In this document: piece after piece, positions 42,421 through 56,900 of the stretch
Position numbering within the stretch: position 1 is the stretch's first letter
How the letters are laid out: each line of letters opens with the position of its first letter
NCBI RefSeq assembly: GCF_902362185.1
Contig: NC_044509.1
Coordinates: 6,814,947 to 6,878,946, forward strand
DNA from: Chanos chanos
Lineage: Eukaryota; Chordata; Actinopteri; Gonorynchiformes; Chanidae
DNA: 64,000 nt
Direction: 5' to 3'
Made by a program: the position numbers and the translations under genes
The notes under the pieces: generated by a model
Databases searched by the model: none
Told to the model about the DNA's origin: nothing
The model's input: the letters and a program-made list of their open reading frames with translations, nothing else

Positions 42421-45400
42421 CACAAAAACACACGGGAAAATTACTTCCAACGCATGTATTACAAAAACAGGGCATATCTTCCCGATCAAACTCAGTTCAA
42501 AACAAACACGATGACACGTTCATAAGGACCGCTGTCTGTCGTAAACCCAAAACGATTAGAAGCTTTCTTCTTGCCAACGCGCTCCATCCTCACAAGACAC
42601 AAATCATCTAAATACTTTATACTTCAGCATACGACACAATGGTCGTCTAACATGCCTGCTTAGACTTTTCCCTCCTTCAAGAAATTCCACGGTGGAGAGG
42701 AGGTCTGCTTTTTGTTCACGAGACAGCAATCATCCAAACCCCCGTCACTTCCTTCGAAGTTGTTCAACTTGGCTGCGGGTGCTTCAGATTCTCAGTTCTT
42801 CACGGGGGACAGAGGACAGCTCTTAAAGAAATATCGCGGTAGGGAAGGAGCAAGAAAAAAAGAAGAAAGAAAAACATGGCATCCACAAGCAACCATCACC
42901 CCCGCCCAAACTTTGCACTACCTTCCCACTAGAAGTGCACGTCTTAAACCGGTAACGTAGGCTATTTGACATAAAACGAAAAAGTCCACCTTGGCTTTGA
43001 ACGAAAATACAGCGGAGTCCTTTGCATTTAATACGTTTAACGGTGTACCTTTGCACAAAGCAGCAGCCTGTCTTTTGTTCTCAGATGAAACCATACATTT
43101 CCCACTTTCTACATTAGGGCAACAAAAGGATGTCTTAATACTATGGAATGATGCTATTTCTCCCAGCTGTGGTTTGGATGATGGTCTGGCCAGCTAACAT
43201 CCAAAGAAACTGACCTGTTTGCTTTCACTGAAGGGAACTGAATGTAAGGTGTGTTTTGAAAGGATTTTTTGTGCTATACACCAAGATGGCTAACTTCCCT
43301 TTGCATTTCGAAGTAAAACTCTTTATATATCAGCAGCACCTTCCTGTATATAACCATTAGACATTTTTACAGATCAGCAGTGAACTTTTGGACAGGCAGG
43401 CCCATGAGGATCAGACCTTAAGGACAGGTATGAATCAGTACACCTTACGCTTACACTTTTTTGGTGCGCAAAACAGAAATATTCATTTATTTTCAAGTTT
43501 TACTTTTCCTTCTTCTTCAGCAAGCTTCCACTGAGAGCACACATACAAAATATCAAATGTCTAAATGCCTTCCAGAGCAATAAATGAGAAGGAATCTCAC
43601 ACACACACACACGTACAGCCGACACACATTACTCTTAGTAACAATGACATCTTACTCTTTAAGGGTGAAGAGTCAAGTCTGACTGGGGTGACAGGGATCC
43701 AGATGACTTATAAACCCAGACGGGGCCTCTCAGTTTGGGTAATGCTGGACAGAATGGGCCCCTCTGCCACCTATTGTGCCAGTAATTTACAGTGTCTGGG
43801 GTTGTTAGGGATGGCGGTATGGGAGATGAGGAGTGTGTGTTCAGACGTGGTACCTTAAAACATTAAAAGATTATTTGCGGGAAAAGAAAAATGATTTGTT
43901 TGGAAAAACTAACTAACTAAATGTATAAATAAATAAAAAGAGACAAAAAAAAAGTTCACCAATCTATGTGTATTTCCAAGCTTTGTTTATTCACGATTAT
44001 ATCTTAACAATCATACTGAATTATACACAATTCACAATTATATTAAAAAACCAACCTAATAACAGACTCATTGAGTCATTGGGAGAGTGACGGTAGCTAA
44101 CATCAGCACATCCTTTGATCAAACAAAAACCCCACAGAGCCCAGTATCTGGCAGCTTTGCTGACATTAATGTCTTTTGTATACAGGCAGTTTTGAACCTC
44201 TGACATTGATCAGTTAGAACAGGCTATGCATGCATACAGCAATGTGCATGACAATCACCTACTGGCAATCATTACCACCAAAATACTGCAGAAAGCAGTA
44301 ATATGACGTCTGTGCAGGAACTTTTGGTAGCTTACTTATTCTCAGGAATTCAGAGTTTGTGACCTCAGTTAGCTGCTGAGGCAGAGTATAAGGATACCAT
44401 TACCTATGCTGTAAGCTAGGATGCCCTCTTTGCACCCTAGACTCTGCAAAGTTGTAAAAAAAAAAAACAAAAAAAAACAAAAAACGTGTAACCCGTTTAC
44501 AAGAAGAGCATTTGTAAGATGTGGGGAAAGGACAATTCACTTTGTGTACTTCCTGTTTCCTGATGCACAATAAGTTAGATTCAAACATGAAACCACCAGT
44601 AAATGCCGATTTTTCTTGCCACAAAATCAATGCAGTCAAAATTAAAATTGAACAACTCCAATATCTTACTACCTGTAATTGTGATTATTATTACCCCTAG
44701 AGTCTTGATTAGGTGAATATAGTACATAAAACTCTGACTAACTTTTTTCATATGATTGCAAAATTCTGTTTCTGGCATTTCAACCATTTAGATGACCAAA
44801 AAATAATACAAAATTCAATACCTATTCATGACATTGGGTAACCAAACTAGTGTCATTTACAGGTCCATTTTCACTAAGACCTTAGAGACGGTGCCTGATC
44901 TGGTGACAGAACTTTGTGTGCGAACATTAGCCAGTGGGGAAGAGATGATGTTTGTTTCTCCTGATTGGATGGGGAATTATCTCCATAAGGTAAAATCTTG
45001 ATAAATTGGCTGCTTTCACCACAGTTCCTGGAATCTTTTCCATGGTAAGCTACACCCTTAGGCAACTGGCATTGATCATAATTCCTTTCTTGGCATCTCT
45101 TTGCTTCTACAGGCTTTTTTTTTCTGAACTCCATTTTGATCTGGATATCCAAAGACAGTCAGATAATGGAGATAAACAGGGTTGTTATTCTGTGGGCCAG
45201 CAAAGCTTTAAAGTGTGTGTACGTGTGTGTGTGTGTGTGTGTGTGTGTTCTTGTTCCATCAGGTTTTTGATAGTGCAGACTGAGTGCTCGGATTCTCTCT
45301 TGGCTTGAGGAATGTACAGACTGCTCTTGACATGTGTACAAGTTGTAGTCCACTAAAAACCCCTTGAAAGCCTCCGAAATGAGTAGAGGTCCTTTACCGG

Positions 45401-48400
45401 AGACCATCCTCTTCAAGAATGCCATTACCATTTGAATAAGTCCACAACCACTTTTTAGCAGGGCCAGTCTCTCAGACAAAGGCAGTTAACAGCACCACAC
45501 AGTGTGGCAGTCTGTGTTTTTGGCATCTGACATACCTGAGTTGACAGTCTTCGCCACTAAACAGACTGCCAGGCTCATGCACTGCATTTAGAAATGCCAT
45601 GATGCCCTTTTTTTAAAACTGCCCAGAATATTTTTAAACTGCCCAGAATATCCGTCCGTAGTGTCGGTTGGACTGCTATTAAATATCCTGTCAAAAGGAG
45701 ATCACTTGCCAACGTAAACTCATTTCTTATCTGTCAGAAGGGTGTAAATGTCTTTCTGTACATCATGTGTCTCTGGCCAGACAGTCAGTTAATTCTGCTT
45801 TAGTGTTTTGCAGATCTGAGAAGCCACCTGGGCCTTTGCTGTTTGTCTCAGGAAGAGCCTCTGTCTCTGGCAATAGTGTGGAAAAAAAGAAAAAAAAAAA
45901 ACCCAAATGAATGAGTGAAGACCTGGGTGTATTTTTCCAGCTGTTGGCCCTCCTCCAAGTTGTGCAAAGGACACTGTGGCAGTAGTTATGAGGCTTCTCC
46001 CTTGGTTGTGCTGAAGGTCATGGTTGAAATGTGAGGATTCGGGAGCGGTGACTCATCCGGGCTCCCCGATCGCGGCCGCGCTACGACGGGCCTGCAGGTA
46101 AGACGTTAACCTCCAGCATGCCGCCGTGACTCTCTGTGCCTGTTAGTCTCTTAAAAACGTAGATCACAGGCCTCCAGGTGTCATCTGGCTGTTTTTACAA
46201 CCCTGATTCCATACATGAACACATCTGCTACCACTGTCTCACCTGCAGAAGGTAAGTATTTCAAAAAGTACCTTTGGTTTCCTTAACTCTTGTTTGAACG
46301 TGCAAAAAGAAACCCTGCCCTTTTAAGGGTCGTTTCGAACTCCTTTCGGTTTCTTCTGTGGGCAACTCCTGCAAGAGCGCGGTGAATGTGGCAAGGTGTG
46401 GCAGAAATTTGGCGAGATGGTTTCCTGTGGCCGGCAATCCCTGCCTGAACATTAGTCATTCTTGCGGAATCCAGGATCTGAAGGACAAGTTTCATTTCGT
46501 TTTGGATCCACTTCATTGCTATTGGCTGTGATTATGTGTCCTTCAGAAAACACTTCTGGCTCAGTAAACTCGCATTTTTCACGCGTTAAACTCTCAGACT
46601 CAATCATCCGTAGCACACGCTATCTTTCTTTCTTTTTCTTTTTGTTTTTTTTTTTTTGCTTTTCTTCCAAACGCAAGTACGTGGTCTGCATGACAGTCCA
46701 CCCCCTCAAAGCCCTCAAAGATCTGTAGCATCCATCATTGAAACTGTTCAAGGATTTACGCTTCTGCAGTGTCGGAAAGGACATATATTTAATCCGAAGC
46801 ATGTCTGACAAGAGTCGCAAGGGACTGCTCAAGGGCTTATTTGAAAATTCGAACAAAGAAACTGTAAAAAACAAACAAACAAACAAACAAACAAAAAAAT
46901 AGAACAGATATATGAGACGCATCATTCAGAACTTTATGTATTCTCAGACACACACACACACATATATGAAATGCCCCTGCACATAGGACGATTAATTGCT
47001 CCATCATTACGTCATGATAATTAATATTAGGTAAAATGAGGTAAAGTGGGACAAATACATTTAAATGTGTTCATTTGTTGTTTGGATTAGAGCCGATCAC
47101 AGATACTGCTAAAATATTTTTATGTAGAGACCACAAGATCACCCCTCTTAATGTTTGGCCATGCTGCATATGCCGCCAGTAGAGAGATCTACAAACTATA
47201 AACCTTTTCTCAATGAGATTATCATGGTTTTACTGTGACTGTGATGGTAGTGATGGGGAAATACTGATAATGGCCAAAAAAAAAAAGACTAAAAACTACC
47301 ATGAAGCAACTGCAAAGTGTAGTTAAATTATTCACTGAAGCACATAGGGTATGTATCACATATCCCTGCATCCCCCGCCCAAACAAGTGCCCCACATTCT
47401 GATGCAGACACTTGGCAGCATTAGTCCAACAGGAAAACAAACAAACAAAGAGCATAAAGAACATTACAGAAGCACAAGGGCACCATTTAGCACCACTGTG
47501 TCATAGGCATAAAGAAAGCTTGTCAAACACCAGACTAAGGGTTTTGTAGAGCATAATCTTTCATGGATCTCTTGGTCTTCAGAAACCAGTTAACTAATTC
47601 TATTTTTTTCCCCTTAAATTCTTATATTCCATGCTTATACAACTGGGCTTTTAAAAGCCCATCAAACGACGATAGTAACATGTTTAAATATTTCATTTCA
47701 GTTTTGTCAACATGCTACAATGCTTTTCGCCCCTTGGGGACAGAGATGTCACGAGACTGTAAGGCTCTTAACCAGAAAAGGCTCTTCCACAGGTTGATCT
47801 TCAGTAATGATGGTCTCACTGTCACAGAACTCTGTCAGTACCTCTCAGATGCGAAATAATATCCTAATTTCTTTGGAATGTGACGGTTATTTGCTTTTCC
47901 AGATATATCTGTCCTTAACTGTTTGCAAACTAATTTAATAACATGGTTTCTCATCGTCGCGTTTATTGAAGTTGGCAACGGTTATGCGTGAACACGTTCT
48001 GACTCAGCTCAACCTGTTCCGCACTGCTAAGCGAAATGTAATTTACTTGTATTTTCTGTACGCTACTGAAAAGTGGAGGGGCAGTGCTGGGGCTCCCCCT
48101 GTTGATTTTAAATGAACACAGCGGCTTTTATGGGCTATAAATTATTGGGTGGCATCTAATCGGAACTTCAGTAATTATCGCAAATTTGCCGGCTGTCGTA
48201 ATTTATTTGCGGATGTCTGATGACGGGTGACTCGAAACGTGATAATGATACCCACAGCCAGCTCTTGTCATTTCCATAACAAAAACAACAACAATAAAAA
48301 AAAACATGTTGTGGTGCGATGTGTTTGTGTGTGAAATTTTGCCTTTACGCTACGAGTTCAAGGCATCAGACAATTAGTTAACAATGTGATTCCTGGTAAA

Positions 48401-48433
48401 AGAGAAGCGAAAACTCGGATAACTTGCGTCCTG
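42421..48433. other. Gene-poor gap upstream of oaf
   Basis: About 6 kb with no recognised gene. It should include the oaf promoter near 42421-42800. Several 60-100 codon frames occur on the minus strand (for example 44874-45152, 45159-45479 and 46261-46452), but none matches a family I know. A GC-rich patch with a NotI-like GCGGCCGC at 46072-46079 is flanked by good splice-site consensus. Confidence 0.5.
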
Positions 48434-48657
48434 CGGGGTTCTTCAGAAAGCAGGTTTAGTGAAATTTAGTTAGTTAATTTAGAAAAACTCAAGAGTTGGT
48501 TAACTTAGAGAAAGTGGTAAACCTCCTAATAGAAGAGTCCTGAGGCTTTGTTTTGCCAGGAGAATGAAGCCACAGGACTCTTTTATTAGGAGGTTTACTA
48601 CTTACTCTAAGTTAACTAACTGAGTTTTCACTAAACCTGCTTTCTGAAATACCCCCC
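48434..48657. mobile_element. Foldback MITE, copy 2
   Basis: Two long inverted arms (TCAGAAAGCAGGTTTAGTG on the left, CACTAAACCTGCTTTCTGA on the right) also share GGTAAACCTCCTAAT and ATTAGGAGGTTTAC and surround a short centre. There is no coding capacity. This is the longest of the three copies. Confidence 0.9.
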
Positions 48658-49521
48658 CTGCACGTGATAAATTCAAAAATAAAGAGGTAATTGCGGCTGC
48701 TGCTGTTTAACATTTTGTAAATTACACTACGTAGTCCTTTTTCAGCATGCATTTGTTGTAGCCATATATTTGTTCAATGCCCGGGGGACCTCTATGGCTC
48801 ATCACAAGAGTTGCATACCAAAATCCACAAAGCCCTTGGCTCATCGCCCATTTTTTTTAATCAGCAAACGTTTCTTCACCGCCATACCGGATTAGCTCCC
48901 ACGAATCCCCCGCCTCTTTCACTCGTTCAGTTTGTTTGTAACAACTGCCACTTAAAGAATTTTATTGGGTCTTAAGCAGACCACAAATAACAACATGTGG
49001 GGGTGGTGTATAGAAAAGACAGTCTTTATTTAAATTACAGTCTTTGTAAAAATGACTGTTAAGAAGTACCACCCGTAATATTCTGCTTCCTTGCGCTAAT
49101 GCACGAATGTTATCAGCACGACGCTGGAGGCACGGAACATAACATTAATATTGCACTCCTGTATTCAAGTTATGCTCTAAAAAAGCATTCGCCAACTACT
49201 GCAGCGGCCGGATAGCTGTCTGATGCAGTGCCGTTGGCAGTGTGTCTGTTTCGCACGAAGGCGCGGCTACACTCTTAACCACATATGGTGTACGTCAGGT
49301 GCTCCTGACATACCCACACTTAAAACAGTATGCTTTGGACACGTTCAACACTTCAAATACTGAAGTGCTTTTCAGGGCCTTTTTCCCGAAGACGCTGATT
49401 AATGTAAATGTATTTTGTGTTTTCTCTTGTGTTCTTTCTTAATTCTGGCGTGAATAAATAAGATAAGGACAAAATTATGCCCCACAAATAACAACACACA
49501 CGGTGCGCTTGTAGAATAATA
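48658..49521. other. Gap before the pde9a 3' end
   Basis: No gene or element was recognised. The sequence is ordinary, moderately AT-rich DNA. Confidence 0.5.
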
Positions 49522-49527
49522 TTTATT
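49522..49527 (-). terminator. pde9a: pde9a polyadenylation signal (candidate)
   Basis: A minus-strand AATAAA (TTTATT on plus) lies 1.4 kb past the pde9a stop. The stretch 49528-50941 would be its 3'UTR, with a GA run near 50640-50670. Confidence 0.5.
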
Positions 49528-50941
49528 GAATACACTGCTCAGTGACTCAGTGTCCCATTCAAGTAGAACAAATTTGTTTTTCTTTGTTTTATTTAGTTTT
49601 TTTTTTTAAATTTTATTTTATTTTCCTTGAGATATTGATTTTGTGCACAACAAACCATCAGCTCTCAGCACCGCAAATGTATCTACAGTATTCACCTCAA
49701 GTCTGTTATTCTACACATCCTCGTTTCCATTAGGCCTTCCCTACTTCAGATGCCTTGGAATTCCATTGAAAGTAAAATGCCATGGAGTTTAAGAAAGAAA
49801 GCACAAGATGAAATATATCATGAAATAATATGGTGTTGAGTGTTAATGCCACACATGCCTTTATGTATTCCAGGTTTCTCTTTATCTTACAGTGGATTTC
49901 CCTATTACCATCTTACCATGGTGAGCTGTTTTTTTTTTTTTTTTTCGTTTTGTTTTTGTTTTTAAACACAGAACACAGGGAAGAAACAGTTTCTGTAGCT
50001 TTTGCAGTACGATAATCACGGCTATAACTGAGGTTAGTTCACTTCTCGTTACTACTTGTCTGGGACACGGATGTGGAAAATTTTCCTGAGTGACCTTGAT
50101 GTAGGTCAAAGTGTGTTTCAGTACTTAGAAGTCAAACACACTATTCCACTCTTCACTTCAGAGAGGAGATGCAGGGAGAGCCCTCTCTGTACACCCAGGT
50201 ACGGGTGTGCTGTTCAAGGACCCTATAAAGCAAGAAAACCAGAAGAGATATGAATGGTACACGACAACATGTAGCCCACAAGGAGTGAGTAATGGGATCT
50301 ATAGTCTTAGGTAACTCCAAGTTAGGTTATGTAACTCAGAAACTCGCTGCCTGACCCGGTGAGACTGAGCTGTGTGGCCTGGTCTATTCCAGTTCGGAGA
50401 CCACAGTCTAGGATTTTGACCTGAATTCCTCCTGACATGAAAAGAACTCGCATGACTACGTACTGTGCAGAGGTCGATAGCAACACCAGCCGACAAACAA
50501 GCTGGCAGTTATTCTGATAGAGGGCGAAAGCAAGATGGTTTTCCAAAAAGAAAAAAAGAAGAGGACCTCCTGACCCTCAGAAATGATTTTTTTTTTTATC
50601 ATGGAACGACCCCCTCTAATAGAATGCAGTGTTGTAAGTGAGAGAGAGAGCGCGAGAGAGAGAGAGATTGTGTGTCACTGACAGTGGGGGATGGCTCCCT
50701 TAGGATCTAAGGTTTCTTTTGATGAGTGTTGCGTCACATTAGTTCAAAAGTCAGACGTATTTTTAGACTTCGTAACAACATTTAGCACATGATTGATTTA
50801 GAGTTGACACGTCACCATGTTATGCTTGTGTACATTCTAGTTTGGCTAGGGGTTAGTTTTAAATTTGTATGTAATGAACACAGAGGATAAAACTTACATC
50901 AAGACTTACTTTCTTGGTACCACCACAAAGGCTGAGTAAAT

Positions 50942-53900
50942 CTATTTCTTCTTTCCACCTAGTGACATGCTCTCTGTCTTTTTCTTTTGTGCCTGGAGAC
51001 AGAATAAAAAAATTCATCCAAAGTGTGCAGTGATTTACTGTAGCCTACCTCACAAGAAAGCTGGTGAGAAACCATGCTATCTGTATCATACAGGTAAGAG
51101 CATAACCAAACAGTCATGTAGTTGGGCTGATAAGTATGACTGAATTCCTACATAGTTTTCTTATCAGTATGTTTTGGCATTGGTTCACTGTGGCTAAACA
51201 CAGCTATGCATGTCTCCTATATAATGGTATATAATGTCCTTACAGTGATGAGACCACTGCCCAATGAGGAGAGGGGCCTTTTTTTTTTTTTACCTCTGAC
51301 ATGGCGTCATCTATCTGTTTGAGTTCTTCGTAATGATCCCGAGAGTCTCGCAGTGGCTGGACCATGATCTCCTCAATCTGAGGAAAGAGCTAAAACACAC
51401 ACAGAAAAATCACCTTTTTGCTTTCATATCAGCACATTCCATTAAAAAAAAAATAGCCAATATATTCTAGCATGAACTGTGATCTGTAAACTGTCCTCAA
51501 AATTCCTGTTCGTGTCATTGAAACTCGATGTATTAATACTGTTGTGATATCCTAGGACTGAAATTGAAAACAAAAAGAAAAAAAAATCAGATTCTGTGGT
51601 TTTAATGATTAGAATGCTGGACTTCAGCACAGCGCTCTCATTTTGGTAACCTTGGCTTTGATAGTTATTCAGACTGGCTGCACGGTCATAGTGGTTTATG
51701 ATTATGTTTTGCTTGTCAAAAGTGTAACTACACACCTTCATGACTGTTTCAAACATGGGGATGAGGACAAATTTGATGAAGCCAATTTGTGCAGTGGGTT
51801 TTGTCACTTTATCTCGATCCATAAATGGGGCAACAGGAAGTCCCTCAGACTTCTCTCTGTCACTCTGCAAAAAACCCCAACAACAAACAAACAAAACACA
51901 TATTAAAACATGAAACAAAGTGCCTAGATAGACACACTCTGATGCTGCTCTCTCACATTTGAACATCCATTCTAGAACCTTCTGGAACTTTAACCAGTGA
52001 GGCTATGGCAAAACCAAATATAAAGTCAGATTAACAGAACTATCCTCATAATTTAAAAAAAAAAAAACGTTACCTGCATAAAGTATTCCTCCAGAAGACA
52101 GTCCACCCAAGGTTCTGCAACTTCAGTGGGCCGAACCTCATTAGAGATGTCACAGCACTTAATCAAGACCATCTTCAGCTGCATAGACACATCAGACATG
52201 GACTATGAATTTTCTCTTTTAACTGAAAGATATCTCTATTTAGTGCATCTGAGCCAAGTTCTGAGAAAACTCAAACAACGCTCCTTTCTTAGGGCACATA
52301 AATAATCTTGAAGCAAACGGTACGGCAAAAAAGTCCACTGCTATATGTTTTTTGTTTCATACATACGCATTTAACATGGTCCTCATTGGTGAAGTCAAAA
52401 TTGTCCACCTTCTGTTTGAAAGAATCTAGTATCTCCCCATGTCTTGCCATGTCAGTGGCCAGAATAAGGGTAATGACTGCCTATCAGATACAACCACAGC
52501 ATACTGTCATTAGAGAATTTCATGTAGACCTCCCATTCAATACTCCATATCCATGTGTATATACCAGTATGCATGAGTGCAGGAGAGAAAGACTACTGAG
52601 GCTGCATGTGCTTTACCTGTCTAATCTGTTTGAAGGCTTCAGGTTCTATGTTGGCGAAGATGTTGCATTCGGGCATGGAGAGGATCTGGAAAGCTACCGC
52701 GCAATGGTGGTTCTCCAGAGGAGAGATATCGTTGTAGCGTACTGCCAGGTCCGTACGGGCGTTGATCTGATACCTGGACACAAGGTGAGAACATAAGGTA
52801 GTGACATTAGGTTCTGATGGAGTCATTACATTAGCTCCTAAAGTGCAACCATAGATCTGTGTGTAACAGTATTACGACTTGAAAGAGCGAGTTTGTAAGT
52901 CAGTAAGTTATTACTGTAGAGTTTGTTGAGTCATGTAAACTGAAGGCCACATTGTTTTAAGAGGAAGTTTTCATCCCTCATCCGAGTGGTGTCTGTGGTT
53001 CTTTAATGGAAGTTACATCACTGAGGCACTGAGGAGTATGGTCACACAGATGGGATAGTGAGGCTGGTTAGAGACATACGTGTTGTTGTATCCCGGGTGG
53101 TCGAGGTCATGACACACTGCTGCTGTCATGAGAATGCAAATGTCCGTCATAGTCAACCTCTCCTAAAGAACGCATCCAAGTCACATGGTTAGATAACATC
53201 TGTGTGACTTGGCTCCACTTTAACTGTTATCACAGCACACACACACACACACACACAAATACACAGATACCCGCACACCCACAAACATGTACACACAGAC
53301 ACACACACACACACACGTGAACATACGCACCCACAGACAAACATGCCTCACCTGAAGATTACACAGATGAATCATTCCGTACATCATCTGACTCACACAG
53401 AAGCAGTGTCGGAAGTTATGGAAGGGGTTGTCACGGTAATTCTCCTGAATACTCAACTGCCATGAAATGGAGACAACTGATCTGTGAGCTGCTAACGCTA
53501 ACTTTTCATGAACTTACAAACTGGTAAACCTTTTATTGGTTTGTTTGTGTATTGTTTAACATAAGTGAACTCCTTACCAGCCAGCGTTTGAGTGTGATTG
53601 GGTTCATGTTAAACTCCTTGACCAGACCCATGTCGTGGTACATATACTCCAGACAACTCAACATCTGAACACAGAGCATAGAATAGAGATAACTCTCATT
53701 AACTCACTTAACCAAAGGATCACTGATTCACTTTAACTTTTAAACTGCCAAGAACAACTAATACGTCCTTCAACCCTGAATCTGAATCTGCTGGCTCCGC
53801 TAAATATAATTTCAGTTTTGAATACAGCTTGAGTCATGTGTTCTGACCTTTTTAAATTAATGTTGAATTTTGACACATTGAATCTAAATGTACATAATAT

Positions 53901-56900
53901 ATAATAGAGTTTAACCATTATTTTTTCTTTCATGACAAACCTCATTATGTTCCCAGTGCCAGACATCAAAGGTGGGCTTCTTCAATGCTTCTATGGTCTC
54001 TTGAGACAATGTGTACTGAACATAAAAAAAGAAAGAAACAAAACAATGTAATGCCCTGTTTATACTTTATTATCTTTGCAGTTGGCTCATTTTTGTACCA
54101 CAAAAGCCCAAGACATTTTCTGTTTTACCTTTGGATAACTTGGCACATCTCGCCTAGGCGAGAGTTTCTTTCCATCATCTGTGAAGTTGTATTTGCAGTT
54201 GCAGTTCACTCTGGGGAAGACAGTAATCATATGAAGTTTAGAAATGTGGGTTTCTAAAATGAATAATATAAATCGTTGCTTTTGGGTGAAGCAGACAGGT
54301 GAATTGATTCTGCCGTATGTGGTTTATGTATGGAGTGCGATGTTACCACATAAAAACTGTCAAGTAAAAAAAGGGGTTGTCATACCGTGCTCCTCCTCTA
54401 GAGGTCATCTCATCCCTCAGTTTTTTCAGATCGTTCTTGCATTTCTCAATCTCCACCACTTTCAAACCCTCCACTGAAATGAGGAATTAGGATTTTTTCA
54501 GTGAGCAAGATTTCAACTATAAAACAATCACAAAGGCTCCGCTGTGGAAATAGGATTACACTTGGAGTCACTCACGTTCCACTCTCTTCTCCAGCATGGC
54601 CAGCCGGTTGGTAACCTCAGTCTTCAGTTCATTGATTCTGAAAGCCCTAAAACAAATGACTCCTGTGTCCACTTGTGTATAAGACATTATAAATCAATTC
54701 CCAAATCATATTTCATCTCAAACACAACAAACTGATGATAATGGTGGAGGGTGTTCCAGAAAGTGGGTTTAGTGAAAACTCTGAGTTAGTTAACACAGAG
54801 CAAGTCGTAAACCTCTATGGCTTCATTCTCCTAGCAAAACAAAGCCTTAGGGCTCTTCTATTAGGAGGTTTACTGCTTGCTCTAAGTTAACTAACTTTTC
54901 ACTAAACCCACTTTCTGGAATACCCCCCGGTTCTAAAACAACAAAACAACAACAACATACATATTAACGTAAATGTAAATGTAAATCTCTGTGATTGCAC
55001 ACACACACACACACATACACACACTGCATTTAACCCATCCAACACACTGGTAGTGAACACACGCCAGACACAGGATCAGTGGGCGGCGTTCCTTGCGCCC
55101 GGGGGGCCACTGGGGTTAAGTGCCTTGCCCAAGGGCAAAGCGGCAACCCTTCGGTCATGAACCTGGTTCTCTAACCTCTACTCCACGGCTGCCTAGTACC
55201 AGTGTACCAAAATACATTACCTGCTGAACTGCTCTGCCACTTGTGAGAGAACATTCTGGAACATGTCCTCTTTCTCTGTTGAGGAGAAAACATGTATTAA
55301 ATGAAATAGATTATATGTGTATAATGTATTTCTCTGTTCTGATAAACAAATGCTTGTTAGGGTTGTGTCTGAAGTATTTTTCCACACCTCCAACTTGACT
55401 TGTTGATTGGGGCACGACCTTATACAAGGTGCTGGAAAGAGAGAGGAAAACATAAAAACATATTTATGATCATCTGAAGCTCTACCTTTAGTTTTATATC
55501 ATCATTACGCTTTTTTGATGGAATAAAGATGAGAATGTTGACTTTTACTTGGGAGTGTTTGCGGGCATTGTAGGATGGATAGAAACCAAAGCTCCTTTGT
55601 GGTCCACTAAAAGGATAGCAGTGTTTCTGAAAGGACATCAAAGTAAGAAAGCAGCTTTATTCCTCTTGAAAACGTATGGCAAGTGAAAACTATCCACCAA
55701 TCAGAGAGAAGCATGATAATTACATAAAATGCATTACTGACCTGGCTATGTTTGAGGAGGAACACAGAAGCTCTCTGACGTCACAGGGACTGCAATGTCG
55801 ACTGAAAATCACCTAAAACACACCATGTTATATTTCATATCAGTTATATTTATGAATATTACACCAAATATCTGTTACATCAGTGACTAAACATGCTGAG
55901 TTACTCTTTCTTTTCATTTTGCTAGTTTTTCTTTTTTTTTTTTCAAATTTCAAATAAGTTCATGCTGTTTCTAGATGCTGTAAAATGAGATGTATGGAAA
56001 TGACCCACCACAGGATTATTACTAGCAATTTTAACAGATTAGGAACAAGTGAATTGATTCAGATTGGGAATAACTGAAAGGTGACATATAATGAAGGAAG
56101 TTTGCTATTCATTTGCTATTCAAATACAACCACTGATAATATAATACTCAGCTTGCACCTAAAAACACATTCATAATCAAGAAACAAATCAGTGCACTAT
56201 AGCTCCCAGAAAAGTAGCAGACGGTTTTGCTCGTCAGTTTAAACCGATGAATATGGGATAAAATTTTGAATTGTGGTAACAGTGTTGTTTGTGAAAAAGC
56301 CAGTCCTCAGAGTGTCGTGAGACGAGGTGCTGTATGAATGACTGTGCTCCTGACAGGTGTCACACTCACTTCTCGTGCCACACACACCTGTGAGCCGAAA
56401 CAGGCCGGTGTATTTTTAACACCTCTCTAACGTGGCAATGCTGACATATCTAAGAGGTAATCTTGTTTCTAAAAACACAGCCTCAGTGTAGTGAACACCG
56501 GGAAATTAGCACACTAAAGTTTTGATTTATAGCAGATCATAATTTTAATCAAAGTAATTTTATATATATTAGAAAAAAAAACAATTTTTATATATATATA
56601 TATATATAAACAATTAATAAACAATTGATTACTAATTATAGGCACAATGCTTTGGCAAAAATCTCTAGTATTTTACTACATTTGACATTTTCTATCAGCA
56701 CTTAACATTTCACCAAAGCCCTTTGAGATGTTGTAATTTTGTGGTGGAACCACATATTCCTTCTCATTTCCTGTTGTTTCACAGTGGTTAATGCTGTTCG
56801 TGGTTAAAGAAAAAAAAACACACAAGTTTGGTTTTCTCAGACAACAAATGCTTCAGTAATCCAAACAGAGATCATTTTAGGTTTTGTGTTTTATAGAAAC

